This document shows, in pieces, positions 28,331-37,270 of a stretch of 64,000 nt of DNA. Origin of the DNA: Ruegeria arenilitoris (GTDB lineage Bacteria > Pseudomonadota > Alphaproteobacteria > Rhodobacterales > Rhodobacteraceae); the NCBI RefSeq assembly GCF_013032855.1, contig NZ_WQDA01000001.1, positions 441,501 to 505,500 on the forward strand, in the 5' to 3' direction. Under the pieces are notes generated by a model. The model did not search any database and was not told the origin of the DNA. It saw only the letters and a program-made list of their open reading frames with translations. A program made the position numbers and the translations under genes. Every line of letters begins with the position of its first letter. Position 1 is the first letter of the stretch.

Positions 28331-28762
28331 CTATCCCGTCTTGTAGTCGGCAAGATCCTCGGGCGCGTGCAGAAGGGTGCCTTCGTATTTCGGCAAGTCA
28401 TCGCGCAGTTCCAGCCAAGGCAGCTTGCTTTGATAATTGACGTGAAAGGCTGGCGCAAAGTCCGAAGGGTCTTCCAACGAGGCCGCGTACAGGTGCATCC
28501 CGCCTTCATAGTGGTCGGCCTCGAACCCCATCGGAGAGCCACAGGTTGCGCAGAAATGCCGCTGGACGCCTTTCGAACTGGCAAAACTACGCGGTGTTGC
28601 GGCGGTCCATCGGAAATTGCGCAAGGGAACGCCCAACCACGCGACCACGGGCGCGGCGCAGTTGCGGCGGCAATCGTCACAATGGCAGTAGCAGCTCCAG
28701 GTCTCGGCGCCCTCAAACTCCCAGCGGGTTTCACCGCACAGGCAGCGGCCGCGTTTGGTCAT
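28331..28762 (-). CDS. GFA-family (glutathione-dependent formaldehyde-activating-like) protein
   Basis: A 143-residue zinc protein with the GFA pattern: CLCGETRWEFEG near the N-terminus (C8, C10), CYCHCDDCRR (C25, C27, C30), and HFCATCGSPMGF (C70, C73). These cysteines hold one structural and one catalytic-type zinc. The name comes from Gfa of Paracoccus, proposed to condense formaldehyde with glutathione; most homologues are of unknown role. The start at ATG 28760-28762 follows GGAGGACATC on the minus strand; the longer open frame upstream has no comparable site. Confidence 0.8.
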   Translation of the reverse strand: MTKRGRCLCGETRWEFEGAETWSCYCHCDDCRRNCAAPVVAWLGVPLRNFRWTAATPRSFASSKGVQRHFCATCGSPMGFEADHYEGGMHLYAASLEDPSDFAPAFHVNYQSKLPWLELRDDLPKYEGTLLHAPEDLADYKTG

Positions 28763-28898
28763 GATGTCCTCCGTCGTTTTTCGCGACCAGTCTGACTGGA
28801 CGGTGGGCCTGAGCGCGTCAAAAAACGACACGGCATCCGGGAACCGCGTCCAGCTGCCATGCTTGACCATCGACCGGCCCCCGGCTAAGGCCCACGGC

Positions 28899-29246
28899 AT
28901 GGAAAAGCAAAAGAAACCCTCGCGCCAGCAGGTCTATACTCTGTTGGTCCAGATTGGCCGCAAGGATGGCGACGGCCTGCCCGAAGGCGCCACCGGCGCG
29001 GCGCTCATGTGCTATGCCAGCGGCGTGGACGAGGCCGAGGCCGTGCGCGAAACCGTGGCCATTCTCAAGCAGGCCGACACGGCTCCGCTGGACGTGACCG
29101 GCTATGGCACCCTGGCCGAGCGCGAGGCGCAGGGGCATGAGATCGACCCGGACGAACGCGCGCTGATGCAGAGGGCGCTTGAGGAAAACGCGGTTATTGT
29201 TGCGCAGATGACGCCCTTCTTTGGCGAAAAGCCCGAAGGCGCCTAG
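28899..29246 (+). CDS. Conserved hypothetical protein, 115 residues
   Basis: A soluble, acidic, helical protein starting [35 protein letters not shown]. It has no signal peptide, membrane segment or metal motif. The pattern (a basic head, a glycine-rich turn, then [34 protein letters not shown]) suggests a small alpha/beta fold. The start at 28899 is chosen because the upstream open frame runs through the GFA promoter region. It ends head-on against the receptor-like gene with a 4-base overlap of stop codons. I do not recognise the family. Confidence 0.6.
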   Translation: MEKQKKPSRQQVYTLLVQIGRKDGDGLPEGATGAALMCYASGVDEAEAVRETVAILKQADTAPLDVTGYGTLAEREAQGHEIDPDERALMQRALEENAVIVAQMTPFFGEKPEGA

Positions 29247-30301
29247 CGGCGCGTGCCGAACCACTTGCGATAGATCTGGTCATAGGTGCCATCTTCGCGG
29301 AGGCCCAGAAGCGCCTGGTTCACATCCTCGACCAGAGGTGACCCGGTCGGGAAGACGATACCGTAGTTTTCGCGCAGGAAGACGCCGCCGGTCATTGCCG
29401 CAATCTTGCGGCCTTCATGTGCGGCGAAATACGACAGGATCGGTGCGTCGAACACGACGGCATCTAGGTCCCCATCCTTGAACGCGGTCAACATGCTGTC
29501 CAGGTCTTCGTACCCGTTGAATTCGACCTCGCGCCGGTTCAGGAAACTGGCGGCGGTCGAACCCGAGATTGTCCCGACCTGTTTGCCGTACAGATCATTG
29601 ACCGAGTTGATGTTGCTGGTGATCGCATCCACCGTCATGACCGAGGTGATCCTTGCGGTGAAAACCGACACGATGAACAGCGAGGATACGACCAGGATCA
29701 CACCCAGAATTCGCCCGAATGGGGTCCGGGGCATCCGCTCTTCAAATCCGCCATTGACCACCAGGTTCAACGCCCACCAGAAGGATGGGAACCAGGCCTC
29801 GTTCAGGTCGCGGTCGAAATAGGGTTGGGATCGGCGTTCGAACCCCCACATCAGCATGCCGCCACCCAGCAGGATGGCAAAGGCCAGCCCGATGGCGATG
29901 AACAGCTCGCGTGACAGCAGCGCCTGCATCAAGGACGGGCTGCGCGCCGCGTCTGATGGTACCATGATCTGAAGGCCCGCTTCGAAAATCGGTTGGCTAA
30001 AATCCATCCGGGCTTCTCGGCCTGCGGTGATCGAAATATTCGCGATCGCCATGTCGGCTTCGCGGTTCTCGACCGCCGACAGCATGTCCCCGAACGCGTC
30101 GACTCGAACGACCGTGTATTCCCAGCCCAGTTCTTCAGCCAGCGCGGCCAGCAGGTCCATTGAGAAGCCGGTGCCCTCGCCCTCATCCACATACGAGAAC
30201 GGAGGACGCTCCACCGTCGTGACCGTCAGAGTTTCGGCTTGGCTGTGTTGTGCAAAGACCGCGAAGGTCAGGCAGATCAATGCGAAAAGGGCGCGCGTCA
30301 T
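29243..30301 (-). CDS. Prokaryotic ionotropic glutamate receptor-like channel
   Basis: A 352-residue protein with a signal peptide (1-22), a periplasmic amino-acid-binding lobe S1 (about 23-117), TM1 (131-152), a re-entrant pore loop (about 168-187), TM2 (197-217) and lobe S2 (222-352). This is the S1-M1-P-M2-S2 order of bacterial GluR0. R95 in [14 protein letters not shown] matches the glutamate-carboxylate-binding arginine of animal receptors, and D285 in S2 matches their late acidic ligand residue. [11 protein letters not shown] at the end of TM2 matches the SYTANLAAFLTV gate motif. There is no TVGYGD filter. It probably forms a tetrameric ligand-gated cation channel. The alternative, an ABC binding protein, is excluded by the two membrane segments inside the domain. 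Confidence 0.8.
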   Translation of the reverse strand: MTRALFALICLTFAVFAQHSQAETLTVTTVERPPFSYVDEGEGTGFSMDLLAALAEELGWEYTVVRVDAFGDMLSAVENREADMAIANISITAGREARMDFSQPIFEAGLQIMVPSDAARSPSLMQALLSRELFIAIGLAFAILLGGGMLMWGFERRSQPYFDRDLNEAWFPSFWWALNLVVNGGFEERMPRTPFGRILGVILVVSSLFIVSVFTARITSVMTVDAITSNINSVNDLYGKQVGTISGSTAASFLNRREVEFNGYEDLDSMLTAFKDGDLDAVVFDAPILSYFAAHEGRKIAAMTGGVFLRENYGIVFPTGSPLVEDVNQALLGLREDGTYDQIYRKWFGTRR

Positions 30302-30502
30302 GGCTGGTTCACCTGTTTCGCGGCGCTCTAGCGCAATTTGCCATGGCGCGGCAAGGTCGTCGCGAGGTCATCGACCGGGATTTCTTTTTTGCCGTTTTTT
30401 CGGGCTGGGCGACCGGAAAACCACCGATCGGGGTTGGCATTGCGGCCAATTCGTTGAATCTGTGCGTGAACCCACATCCTGCCGACCCTGCGAGGCCCCT
30501 GA

Positions 30503-31642
30503 ATGACCGACTCTGTCCAGTTGACCGCAGACCTGATCCGTTGCCCCTCGGTCACACCCGAGGAAGGCGGGGCGCTGATTCTGCTGGAAGATATCCTGGC
30601 GCGGGCCGGTTTCACCTGCACGCGGGTGGATCGCGGCGGCGTCTGCAACCTGTTCGCCCGGTGGGGCGACAAGGGGCATGCGCGCAGTTTCGGGTTCAAC
30701 GGCCATACCGACGTGGTGCCGGTGGGCGATGAGGCCGCATGGACCCGCCCGCCGTTCGGCGCGGAAATCCATGATGGCATTCTGTACGGTCGGGGCGCGA
30801 CCGACATGAAATCGGGGGTGGCGGCCTTTGTCGCGGCGGCGGTGGATTTCGTGCGCGACACCTCGCCCGACGGGGCGATCATCCTGACTATCACGGGGGA
30901 CGAAGAAGGCGATGCGGTGGACGGCACCACCGCGCTGCTGGACTACATGCAGGCGCAAGACGAGCGGATGTCGGTCTGTCTGGTGGGCGAGCCGACCTGC
31001 CCCAACGAGATGGGCGAGATGATGAAGATCGGCCGCCGCGGGTCGATGACCGCGTGGTTCGAGGTGACGGGCGTGCAGGGTCATTCGGCCTATCCGCATC
31101 GCGCCAGGAACCCGCTGCCGGCCTTGGCGCGGCTGATGGATCGGCTGGCCAGTCACGAACTGGATCGGGGGACGGACCATTTCGACGCTTCGACCCTGGC
31201 GGTGGTCACGATGGACACCGGCAACGCGGCCACCAACGTCATTCCCGCCCAGTGCCGTGGCGCGGTGAACATCCGGTTCAACGACCTGCATACAGGCGCC
31301 AGCCTCAGTGACTGGCTGAAGGCGCAGGCAGCCGACGTGGCGGCCGAGTTCGGCGTGCAGATCGACACGCGGATCAAGGTCTCGGGCGAAAGCTTTCTGA
31401 CCCCTCCGGGGCCGCTGTCGGAACTGGTGGCCCGCGCGGTCGAGGCCGAGACCGGCCGCCGGCCCGAGCTGTCCACCACCGGGGGCACCTCGGACGCGCG
31501 GTTCATCAAGGATCATTGCCCCGTGGTCGAGTTCGGCCTGGTCGGACGCACCATGCACCAGGTGGACGAATCCGTCCCGGTCGAGCAGATCCGCCAGCTC
31601 AAGGCGATCTATGCCCGGATCCTGGCCGATTATTTCGCCTGA
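30503..31642 (+). CDS. dapE: Succinyl-diaminopimelate desuccinylase
   Basis: Releases succinate from N-succinyl-LL-diaminopimelate to give LL-DAP, for lysine and peptidoglycan. The 379-residue M20-family metallopeptidase shows the zinc ligands H68 and D70 (GHTDVVP), D101 ([10 protein letters not shown]), catalytic E135 with E136 ([11 protein letters not shown]) and the dimerisation domain ([22 protein letters not shown]). The C-terminal [14 protein letters not shown] supplies the last His ligand. It pairs with dapD upstream. The divergent receptor-like gene starts 201 bases away, leaving room for promoters. Confidence 0.93.
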   Translation: MTDSVQLTADLIRCPSVTPEEGGALILLEDILARAGFTCTRVDRGGVCNLFARWGDKGHARSFGFNGHTDVVPVGDEAAWTRPPFGAEIHDGILYGRGATDMKSGVAAFVAAAVDFVRDTSPDGAIILTITGDEEGDAVDGTTALLDYMQAQDERMSVCLVGEPTCPNEMGEMMKIGRRGSMTAWFEVTGVQGHSAYPHRARNPLPALARLMDRLASHELDRGTDHFDASTLAVVTMDTGNAATNVIPAQCRGAVNIRFNDLHTGASLSDWLKAQAADVAAEFGVQIDTRIKVSGESFLTPPGPLSELVARAVEAETGRRPELSTTGGTSDARFIKDHCPVVEFGLVGRTMHQVDESVPVEQIRQLKAIYARILADYFA

Positions 31643-31707
31643 GCGATTGATGCGTCCGGCCACTTTTTGGTCATGACGCGGTCGTATCGGCGTGCTAGGC
31701 GGAAATC

Positions 31708-33972
31708 ATGAAACGCATACCGACCAAGCAGGAGATCCTCGACTGGATCTCGGCGAACCCCACGCTCACCTCGAAACGCGACATTGCCAAGGCCTTTGGC
31801 ATCAAGGGCGCGGACCGGATCGACCTGAAACGGATCCTCAAAGAGCTTGAGGCCGAGGGCCATCTGGAAAAGCGCAAGCGCAGCTATCGCGACCCGGACC
31901 GCCTGCCGCCGGTCAGCGTGCTGCAGGTCAAGGCGCCGAACGCCGACGGCGACCTGTTCGCGCGGCCGCTGGAATGGCATGGCGAAGGGGTCGAGCCGAT
32001 CGTGCTGATCATTTCCCGCGCCAGCGACCCGGCGCTGGGCGAGGGTGACCGGATCTTGGCCCGGCTGACCCAGGTGCATGAAGAAGACCACAATTACGAG
32101 GCCCGCCTGATCCGCCGCATCGGCGCCAATCCGCGCCGGGTCGTGGGCATTTTCCGCAAGGGCGCCGAGGGCGGTCGAATCGTGCCCATCGACAAGGCCG
32201 GATCGACCGAATGGCTGGTTGCCGAAGGCGCGGCGCTGGGCGCCAAGGATGGCGAATTGGTCGAGGCCGAGCAGGCGGGGCCGAAAAACCGCATGGGGCA
32301 GCCGCGCGCGCGCATTGTGGAACGGCTGGGCGATCCGTCCGCGCCCAAGGCGGTGTCGCTGATCGCGATTCACCAGCACGGCATCCCGGATGATTTTCCC
32401 GATGACGTGATCGCCGAGGCCGACCGGGCCAAGCCCGTCGGGCTGAAAGGACGCGAGGATCTGCGGGACATCCCTCTGCTGACGATCGACCCTTCGGACG
32501 CGCGCGACCATGACGACGCTTGCTATGCCCATGCCGATGATGATCCGAAAAACCCGGGCGGTCACGTGATTTGGGTCGCCATTGCCGATGTGGCGGCCTA
32601 TGTGCGCCCCGGCAGTGCGCTGGACCGCGAGGCGCGCAGAAGGGGCAACTCGACCTATTTCCCCGACCGCGTCGTGCCGATGCTGCCCGACCGTCTGTCG
32701 GGCGATCTGTGTTCGCTGCACGAAGGCGTGCCGCGCGCCTGTATCGCGGTGCGGATGCGGATCGATGCAAACGGCAACAAGATCGACCACCGCTTTGTGC
32801 GCGGGCTGATGCGCTCGGCCGCGTCTCTGCATTATGCCGAGGTGCAGGCGGCCATCGACGGCACCCCCAATGACCGGACCGGCCCGCTGCTGGAGAGCGT
32901 TCTGAAGCCGCTCTATGCCGCCTATGGCGCGCTTAAGACGGCGCGCAACGAACGCCAGCCGCTGGACCTGGACCTGCCGGAACGCAAGATCGTGCTGAAC
33001 GACAAGGGCGAGGTCGAAAGCGTGGCCTTCCGCGAGCGGCTGGACGCGCACCGGCTGATCGAGGAATTCATGATCCTGGCCAATGTGGCCGCGGCCGAGA
33101 CGCTGATCGCCAAGCGCAGCCCTCTGTTGTTCCGGGTGCACGAGGAACCCGCGCCCGAAAAGCTGGAAAGCCTGCGTGAGACGGCACAGGCCGCCGGGCT
33201 GAATCTGGCCAAAGGGCAGGTGCTGCAGACCCGTCACCTGAACGCGCTGTTGAATGCCGCCGCCGGCACCGAGGATGCTGAGCTGATCAATCTCAGCACC
33301 TTGCGGTCGATGGCGCAGGCCTATTACAGCCCCGAGAACTTTGGCCATTTCGGGCTGGCGCTGCGCAACTATGCGCATTTCACCTCGCCCATCCGCCGCT
33401 ACGCCGACCTGATCGTGCACCGGGCGCTGATCTCGGCCCATGGCTGGGGCAAGGACGGTCTGACCGCCGACGAGATCGAGCGGCTGGAGGAGATCGCCAC
33501 CCACATCTCGGACACCGAGCGCCGCTCGATGATGGCCGAGCGCGACACGACCGACCGCTATCTGGCGGCCTATCTGAGCGAGCGCGTCGGCAACGAGTTC
33601 ACCGGCCGCATCAGCGGCATCGCCCGGTTCGGGGCCTTCGTCAAACTGGACGAAACCGGGGCCGACGGGCTGGTGCCGGTGCGGTCGCTGGGGCGCGAGT
33701 TCTTCCACTTCGACGCCGAGGCCGGCACCCTGATGGGGGCCGATACCGGCCTGACCATCGCCATTGGCCAGCGTGTCACAGTGCGCCTGACCGAGGCCAC
33801 ACCGGTGACCGGCGGGCTGGAGTTGGAGCTGCTGTCGATCGAAGATCAGGCCATGCCGCGCGGCGGCGGACGTGGGCGGCCCGGCCGTCCGACACGGCGC
33901 AAGGCGGTCAGCACCAAGCGCAAGAAGGACAAGATCAAACGCAAGGTCGAGCGCAAACGCCGTCAGCGGTGA
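31708..33972 (+). CDS. rnr: Ribonuclease R
   Basis: A processive 3'-5' exoribonuclease that degrades structured RNA and helps in rRNA and tmRNA quality control. The 754-residue protein has an N-terminal winged helix (1-60), cold-shock OB domains, the RNB catalytic centre with the metal-binding acids D261, D264(?), D269 and D270 in IDPSDARDHDDA, a C-terminal S1 domain (about 635-715: GRISGIARFGAFVKLDETGADGLV) and a very basic tail rich in Arg and Lys, as usual for RNase R. It overlaps the convergent DUF1801-like gene by 10 bases. Which of the paired Asp residues bind metal is from the family, not visible here. Confidence 0.95.
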   Translation: MKRIPTKQEILDWISANPTLTSKRDIAKAFGIKGADRIDLKRILKELEAEGHLEKRKRSYRDPDRLPPVSVLQVKAPNADGDLFARPLEWHGEGVEPIVLIISRASDPALGEGDRILARLTQVHEEDHNYEARLIRRIGANPRRVVGIFRKGAEGGRIVPIDKAGSTEWLVAEGAALGAKDGELVEAEQAGPKNRMGQPRARIVERLGDPSAPKAVSLIAIHQHGIPDDFPDDVIAEADRAKPVGLKGREDLRDIPLLTIDPSDARDHDDACYAHADDDPKNPGGHVIWVAIADVAAYVRPGSALDREARRRGNSTYFPDRVVPMLPDRLSGDLCSLHEGVPRACIAVRMRIDANGNKIDHRFVRGLMRSAASLHYAEVQAAIDGTPNDRTGPLLESVLKPLYAAYGALKTARNERQPLDLDLPERKIVLNDKGEVESVAFRERLDAHRLIEEFMILANVAAAETLIAKRSPLLFRVHEEPAPEKLESLRETAQAAGLNLAKGQVLQTRHLNALLNAAAGTEDAELINLSTLRSMAQAYYSPENFGHFGLALRNYAHFTSPIRRYADLIVHRALISAHGWGKDGLTADEIERLEEIATHISDTERRSMMAERDTTDRYLAAYLSERVGNEFTGRISGIARFGAFVKLDETGADGLVPVRSLGREFFHFDAEAGTLMGADTGLTIAIGQRVTVRLTEATPVTGGLELELLSIEDQAMPRGGGRGRPGRPTRRKAVSTKRKKDKIKRKVERKRRQR

Positions 33973-34349
33973 TAGGTCAACGCCCGGGCGATCAGCCATC
34001 CATGCCTGACGGGGTCGATCTGTTCGATCCCGTCGAACAGGATGGCGCGATTGCCGTCAATCCTGTCAGCGTCGGGAAAGGCCGAGGTAAACTCACCGAT
34101 AAGCCGGGTCTGGCAGTGGACAAACAGGGCAAACCGGGCGGAGGTGTGTCCACCCAGCCTGATGGTTGTCCCCTTGGGACTCAGATAGGCCGGTTGGCCC
34201 CATCGCAGAGCCTCGGTCACCAAAACCGCCGGTTGAAGTTCCTGCGCGGTGGCGAAGACCAGATCGCGCAGAGCCAGAGCGCCGCTTTTGGTGTCCGTGG
34301 CGAATGCCTCGTAGGCAGACGCCACCTTGGGGTCATCGAAAGGCCTCAT
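33963..34349 (-). CDS. DUF1801-family small protein
   Basis: A 128-residue soluble protein with the DUF1801 pattern: an N-terminal helix pair (LALRDLVFATAQEL), TEALRWGQPAYLSPKGTTIRLGG, and a later strand FALFVHCQTRLIGEF. The fold is a small alpha/beta of unknown function. The start codon overlaps the stop of the upstream GST-like gene (ATGA), so the two are translationally coupled. Confidence 0.75.
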   Translation of the reverse strand: MRPFDDPKVASAYEAFATDTKSGALALRDLVFATAQELQPAVLVTEALRWGQPAYLSPKGTTIRLGGHTSARFALFVHCQTRLIGEFTSAFPDADRIDGNRAILFDGIEQIDPVRHGWLIARALTYHR

Positions 34350-35044
34350 GGCAGGGGGATCGCCTGTTCCATCCGGTCAACATAACTGTTCAGCAGCGTA
34401 TCCTGTTTGATGCGCCGGGTCAGCCGGGTATCGGCCGGAGTGGCCCGCATCGCAGCCAGCATCGGGCCGACGCTGAGGTCGGCCGAAGTGGGGTGATCGC
34501 CCAAAAGATACGGGGCCTGCCACAGATAGGCTGAGATCGCCTCGAGGTCGCGTTCGACCCGTGCCATCCGTTCGGCCTCGGAGAAGCGCCCGATCCCTTG
34601 GGACCGAAGGCCTTTCAAGACCGATTTCCGGACCGAGTTCGAGATCGGGCGTCGGACGATTCGGGGAATCTCATAGAAGAAGGTGTCGCGCAGAACTGGC
34701 CAAACCTCGTCGTTGGCCCAGCGGTCAATGACGATCTGGAAGTACAGATGTTCCTCGGCCATACGGATCAACGCGCGGGACTGGCCCTTTTGCACATCGC
34801 TCAGGCCACGGTCGAATTCGGCGCCCTGCGCTTCCAACCAGTCGCGAATCTGGTCGCTGTCCGGCACGAGACGTTCGGGTGTGCGCAAAACCGGCAACTT
34901 GCTGTGCGGCATCTGTCGCGGATCGACCATGTCCGAACGGCGCCAGTGCAGCCCGGCCAGCTGCAGCATATAGGCGGTTTTGACGCAAAAGGGGCTGGCG
35001 CTGAAAAGTCCGAAAGCGGAAGGGTAGGTAAGAAGGGTCAACAA
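34346..35044 (-). CDS. Glutathione S-transferase-like protein
   Basis: A 232-residue protein with a thioredoxin-like N-terminal half (LTLLTYPSAFGLFSASPFCVKTAYMLQLAG; SKLPVLRTPERLVPDSDQIRDWLE, with the cis-Pro at LPVL) and an all-helical C-terminal half (ADLSVGPMLAAM is the usual C-domain motif). It is closest to the Metaxin/Fax-like GST branch. Glutathione transfer is possible but not shown. Start is TTG at 35042-35044, 6 bases after GGAG; a second TTG follows directly. It is divergent from the WYL regulator across a strong palindrome at 35085-35107, which probably controls both. Confidence 0.8.
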   Translation of the reverse strand: MLTLLTYPSAFGLFSASPFCVKTAYMLQLAGLHWRRSDMVDPRQMPHSKLPVLRTPERLVPDSDQIRDWLEAQGAEFDRGLSDVQKGQSRALIRMAEEHLYFQIVIDRWANDEVWPVLRDTFFYEIPRIVRRPISNSVRKSVLKGLRSQGIGRFSEAERMARVERDLEAISAYLWQAPYLLGDHPTSADLSVGPMLAAMRATPADTRLTRRIKQDTLLNSYVDRMEQAIPLP

Positions 35045-35084
35045 AATAGGCTCCGAAATTGGGGTGCCGCCGGTCTATCGCGGG

Positions 35085-35107
35085 CTAATGACAGTTTCTG
35101 TCATTAG
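35085..35107. promoter_or_regulatory. Perfect 10-3-10 palindrome between GST-like and WYL-regulator genes
   Basis: The left arm CTAATGACAG (35085-35094) and the right arm CTGTCATTAG (35098-35107) are exact inverted repeats around TTT. It lies 41 bases before the GST-like start (minus strand) and 20 bases before the regulator ATG (35127). TGACA-type palindromes are common targets of YafY/WYL regulators, so it is probably the operator of the adjacent regulator and controls the divergent GST-DUF1801 pair. Confidence 0.7.
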
Positions 35108-35126
35108 GTTTAGATTGAATGACATC

Positions 35127-35840
35127 ATGTCCCGCACCGCCCGACTGTTCCAATTGATGCAGGCCTTGCGGTCTGGCCCGTCGCCCAAGACCTCGGCGCA
35201 GTTGGCGCAGGATCTGGGGGTTTCGGCACGCACCGTGCATCGCGACATCGACGCTCTGCGTGGTCTCGGTGCAGTCATTGATGGCGAGGCCGGGTTCGGG
35301 TTCACCCTGATCGAAGACGCGACACTGCCGCCGCTGGGATTCACCGATGACGAGTTGGAGGCGCTGGTTCTTGGCCTACGCGAGGTGCAACTGATCGGAG
35401 ACCCGGCTCTGTCGGACGCCGCCGGTGCGGCGCTGCGCAAACTGCAGGGCCGGCTGCCCCACCGCCAATCCCACCGCCTGAGCCACGCAGTGCTGACCGC
35501 CACCCGGTTCGACCGTCCTGCCGCACCCAGCATCGAAGTTGCCGACCTGCGGCAGGCGACGTGGGACGAGCGTGTGGTCGAGTTCGACTATACCGATGCG
35601 AAAGGTGACGACACCCAGCGCCGCGTGAGCCCACTGAGCATCGTGTACATGGATCATGCCAGCGTACTGCTCAGCTGGTGCCATCTGAGGCGGGATTTTC
35701 GCGTGTTTCGGTTGGACCGGATGCGCGCGATGTCCGTCACCCAGGACAGTTTCCGCCCCAACCGCGTGCCTTTACTGCGAGAGGCGCTGGCCAAGATCCG
35801 GGCCGAGCGCGAAGCAAAAGATCAAGAGAGCCAGTCCTGA
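35127..35840 (+). CDS. HTH-WYL domain transcriptional regulator (YafY type)
   Basis: A 237-residue regulator. The N-terminal HTH (1-60: LFQLMQALRSGPSPKTSAQLAQDLGVSARTVHRDIDALRGLG) is followed by a WYL domain (about 135-220), a ligand-binding SH3-like fold in which the WYL residues are here in a variant form (SPLSIVYMDHASVLLSWCHLRRDFRVFRLDRM). WYL proteins sense nucleotides, nucleic-acid damage or small ligands. It is divergent from the GST-DUF1801 operon, with a perfect palindrome between them, so local repression with autoregulation is likely. The start at 35127 avoids translating through the palindrome. Confidence 0.88.
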   Translation: MSRTARLFQLMQALRSGPSPKTSAQLAQDLGVSARTVHRDIDALRGLGAVIDGEAGFGFTLIEDATLPPLGFTDDELEALVLGLREVQLIGDPALSDAAGAALRKLQGRLPHRQSHRLSHAVLTATRFDRPAAPSIEVADLRQATWDERVVEFDYTDAKGDDTQRRVSPLSIVYMDHASVLLSWCHLRRDFRVFRLDRMRAMSVTQDSFRPNRVPLLREALAKIRAEREAKDQESQS

Positions 35841-35905
35841 GCGCTTTGTGATTTGCGCAATCTGGGGTACCCTGTCTGCGAGCAGTAATCAGGAAAACCT
35901 GAATC

Positions 35906-37219
35906 ATGAAATATGTGTGTGGCTTTGTGGCCGCCGCATTTTGGGCATCCATCTTGCAGGCGGAGACTTCGAATACAACCAAACGACCACAGATCAGACC
36001 GGCGCTGGATTCGATCCAGTTGGCGTCGGCCGATCTGACGGTTTCGATCCGGCCGGTGCCAAGGCCGACCACCGGCATGCACCGGGTGGTCGTCGAAGGC
36101 AACACCAGCTTCGAGACTTGGTTGAACGCCTTCCGGCACCGGGCAGTTGCGGCAGGTATCCGGCCGCAGGTCCTGGACCGGTCATTGTCAGGCCTGACCT
36201 ACGACAACGACGCCATCAAGCGCGATCGCAGTCAGGCCGAGTTCTCGAAACCGATCTGGGAGTATCTGGATTCGGCCGTGTCAGACCTGCGCATCGCGAA
36301 TGGGCGCAAGGCGCTGGTGCGGTACAAGGATACGCTGGACCGGATCGAAGCCCGGTACGGGGTCGAAAAAGAGGTGGTGGTCGCGGTCTGGGGGCTGGAA
36401 ACATCCTACGGCACGTATCGGGGCAGCAGCCAGACAATCCGGTCGCTTGCAACGCTTGCCCATGACGGGCGGCGCGCGCAGTTTTTTGAAACACAGTTGC
36501 TCGCGGCATTGCAAATCGTGCAGGCCGGCGACATCACCTCGGACCGAATGACGGGCAGTTGGGCGGGTGCCATGGGGCACACGCAATTCATGCCGACCTC
36601 ATACCTCGAGCACGCGGTTGACTTCGACGGCGACGGACGCCGCGACATCTGGTCGGACGATCCTACGGATGCGCTTGCGTCTGCTGCCGCCTACCTTGCC
36701 AAGTTCGGGTGGACCAAAGGTCAGCCATGGGCGGTCGAGGTGCGTTTGCCCAAAGGGTTCGACTATGCCAGCGCCAGTCGGGACGTTAGTTTGCTGCCTT
36801 CGGAATGGGCCGCACGCGGCGTCCGCGCCGCGAACGGCGGTGGCATCGCAGATTTCGGGCCCGCCTCGATCCTGCTGCCGGCCGGCAGCGGTGGCGTGGC
36901 CCTGATGATCTTTGACAATTTCAGCGTGATCGAGCGTTACAACGGCGCCGATGCCTATGTGATCGGCATCGGTCACCTGTCGGACCGGCTGGCTGGGCGG
37001 GGTCCGTTCCGCGCAAGCTGGCCGCGCGGCGACCGGGTGCTGAGTTTTAGCGAACGCAAGGAGTTGCAGTTGCGCCTGACCCTGGCCGGGTTCGACACGC
37101 AGGCCATCGACGGGCGGATCGGGCCGAACACCATCAATGCGTTGCGGGCCTATCAGATGGCGCGTGGTCTTTTGCCGGATGGGTACGCAACCGTGCACTT
37201 GCTGGAACGGATGCGGTGA
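35906..37219 (+). CDS. Lytic murein transglycosylase, MltB family, with peptidoglycan-binding domain
   Basis: A 437-residue exported enzyme with a signal peptide (1-19), an MltB-like catalytic domain (about 65-345) with catalytic glutamate E165 in AVWGLETSYG, MGHTQFMPTSYLEHAVDFDGDG, and a C-terminal PG_binding_1 domain (about 365-437: LQLRLTLAGFDTQAIDGRIGPNTINALRAYQ). It cleaves the glycan strand leaving 1,6-anhydro-MurNAc. There is no lipobox, so it is a soluble periplasmic form. It is single-gene, and its terminator at 37227 also faces the convergent aminotransferase. Confidence 0.9.
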   Translation: MKYVCGFVAAAFWASILQAETSNTTKRPQIRPALDSIQLASADLTVSIRPVPRPTTGMHRVVVEGNTSFETWLNAFRHRAVAAGIRPQVLDRSLSGLTYDNDAIKRDRSQAEFSKPIWEYLDSAVSDLRIANGRKALVRYKDTLDRIEARYGVEKEVVVAVWGLETSYGTYRGSSQTIRSLATLAHDGRRAQFFETQLLAALQIVQAGDITSDRMTGSWAGAMGHTQFMPTSYLEHAVDFDGDGRRDIWSDDPTDALASAAAYLAKFGWTKGQPWAVEVRLPKGFDYASASRDVSLLPSEWAARGVRAANGGGIADFGPASILLPAGSGGVALMIFDNFSVIERYNGADAYVIGIGHLSDRLAGRGPFRASWPRGDRVLSFSERKELQLRLTLAGFDTQAIDGRIGPNTINALRAYQMARGLLPDGYATVHLLERMR

Positions 37220-37226
37220 ACGAAAT

Positions 37227-37255
37227 AGGGCGGCCCTACCGGACCGCCCTTTTTT
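37227..37255 (+). terminator. Intrinsic terminator after the lytic transglycosylase gene
   Basis: A 7-bp GC-rich stem (37227-37233 with 37244-37250) with a 10-base loop, then TTTTTT (37250-37255), 8 bases after the stop codon. It lies just past the end of the convergent aminotransferase gene (37271), so it may work in both directions, though the plus-strand T-tract is the better one. Confidence 0.8.
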
Positions 37256-37270
37256 GATATTTCCCTGAAC

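Noticed and set aside
31630-33999. Very long minus-strand frame opposite rnr
   Set aside because: Mirrors RNase R over its full length and has no recognisable domain; caused by strong codon bias in a GC-rich gene.
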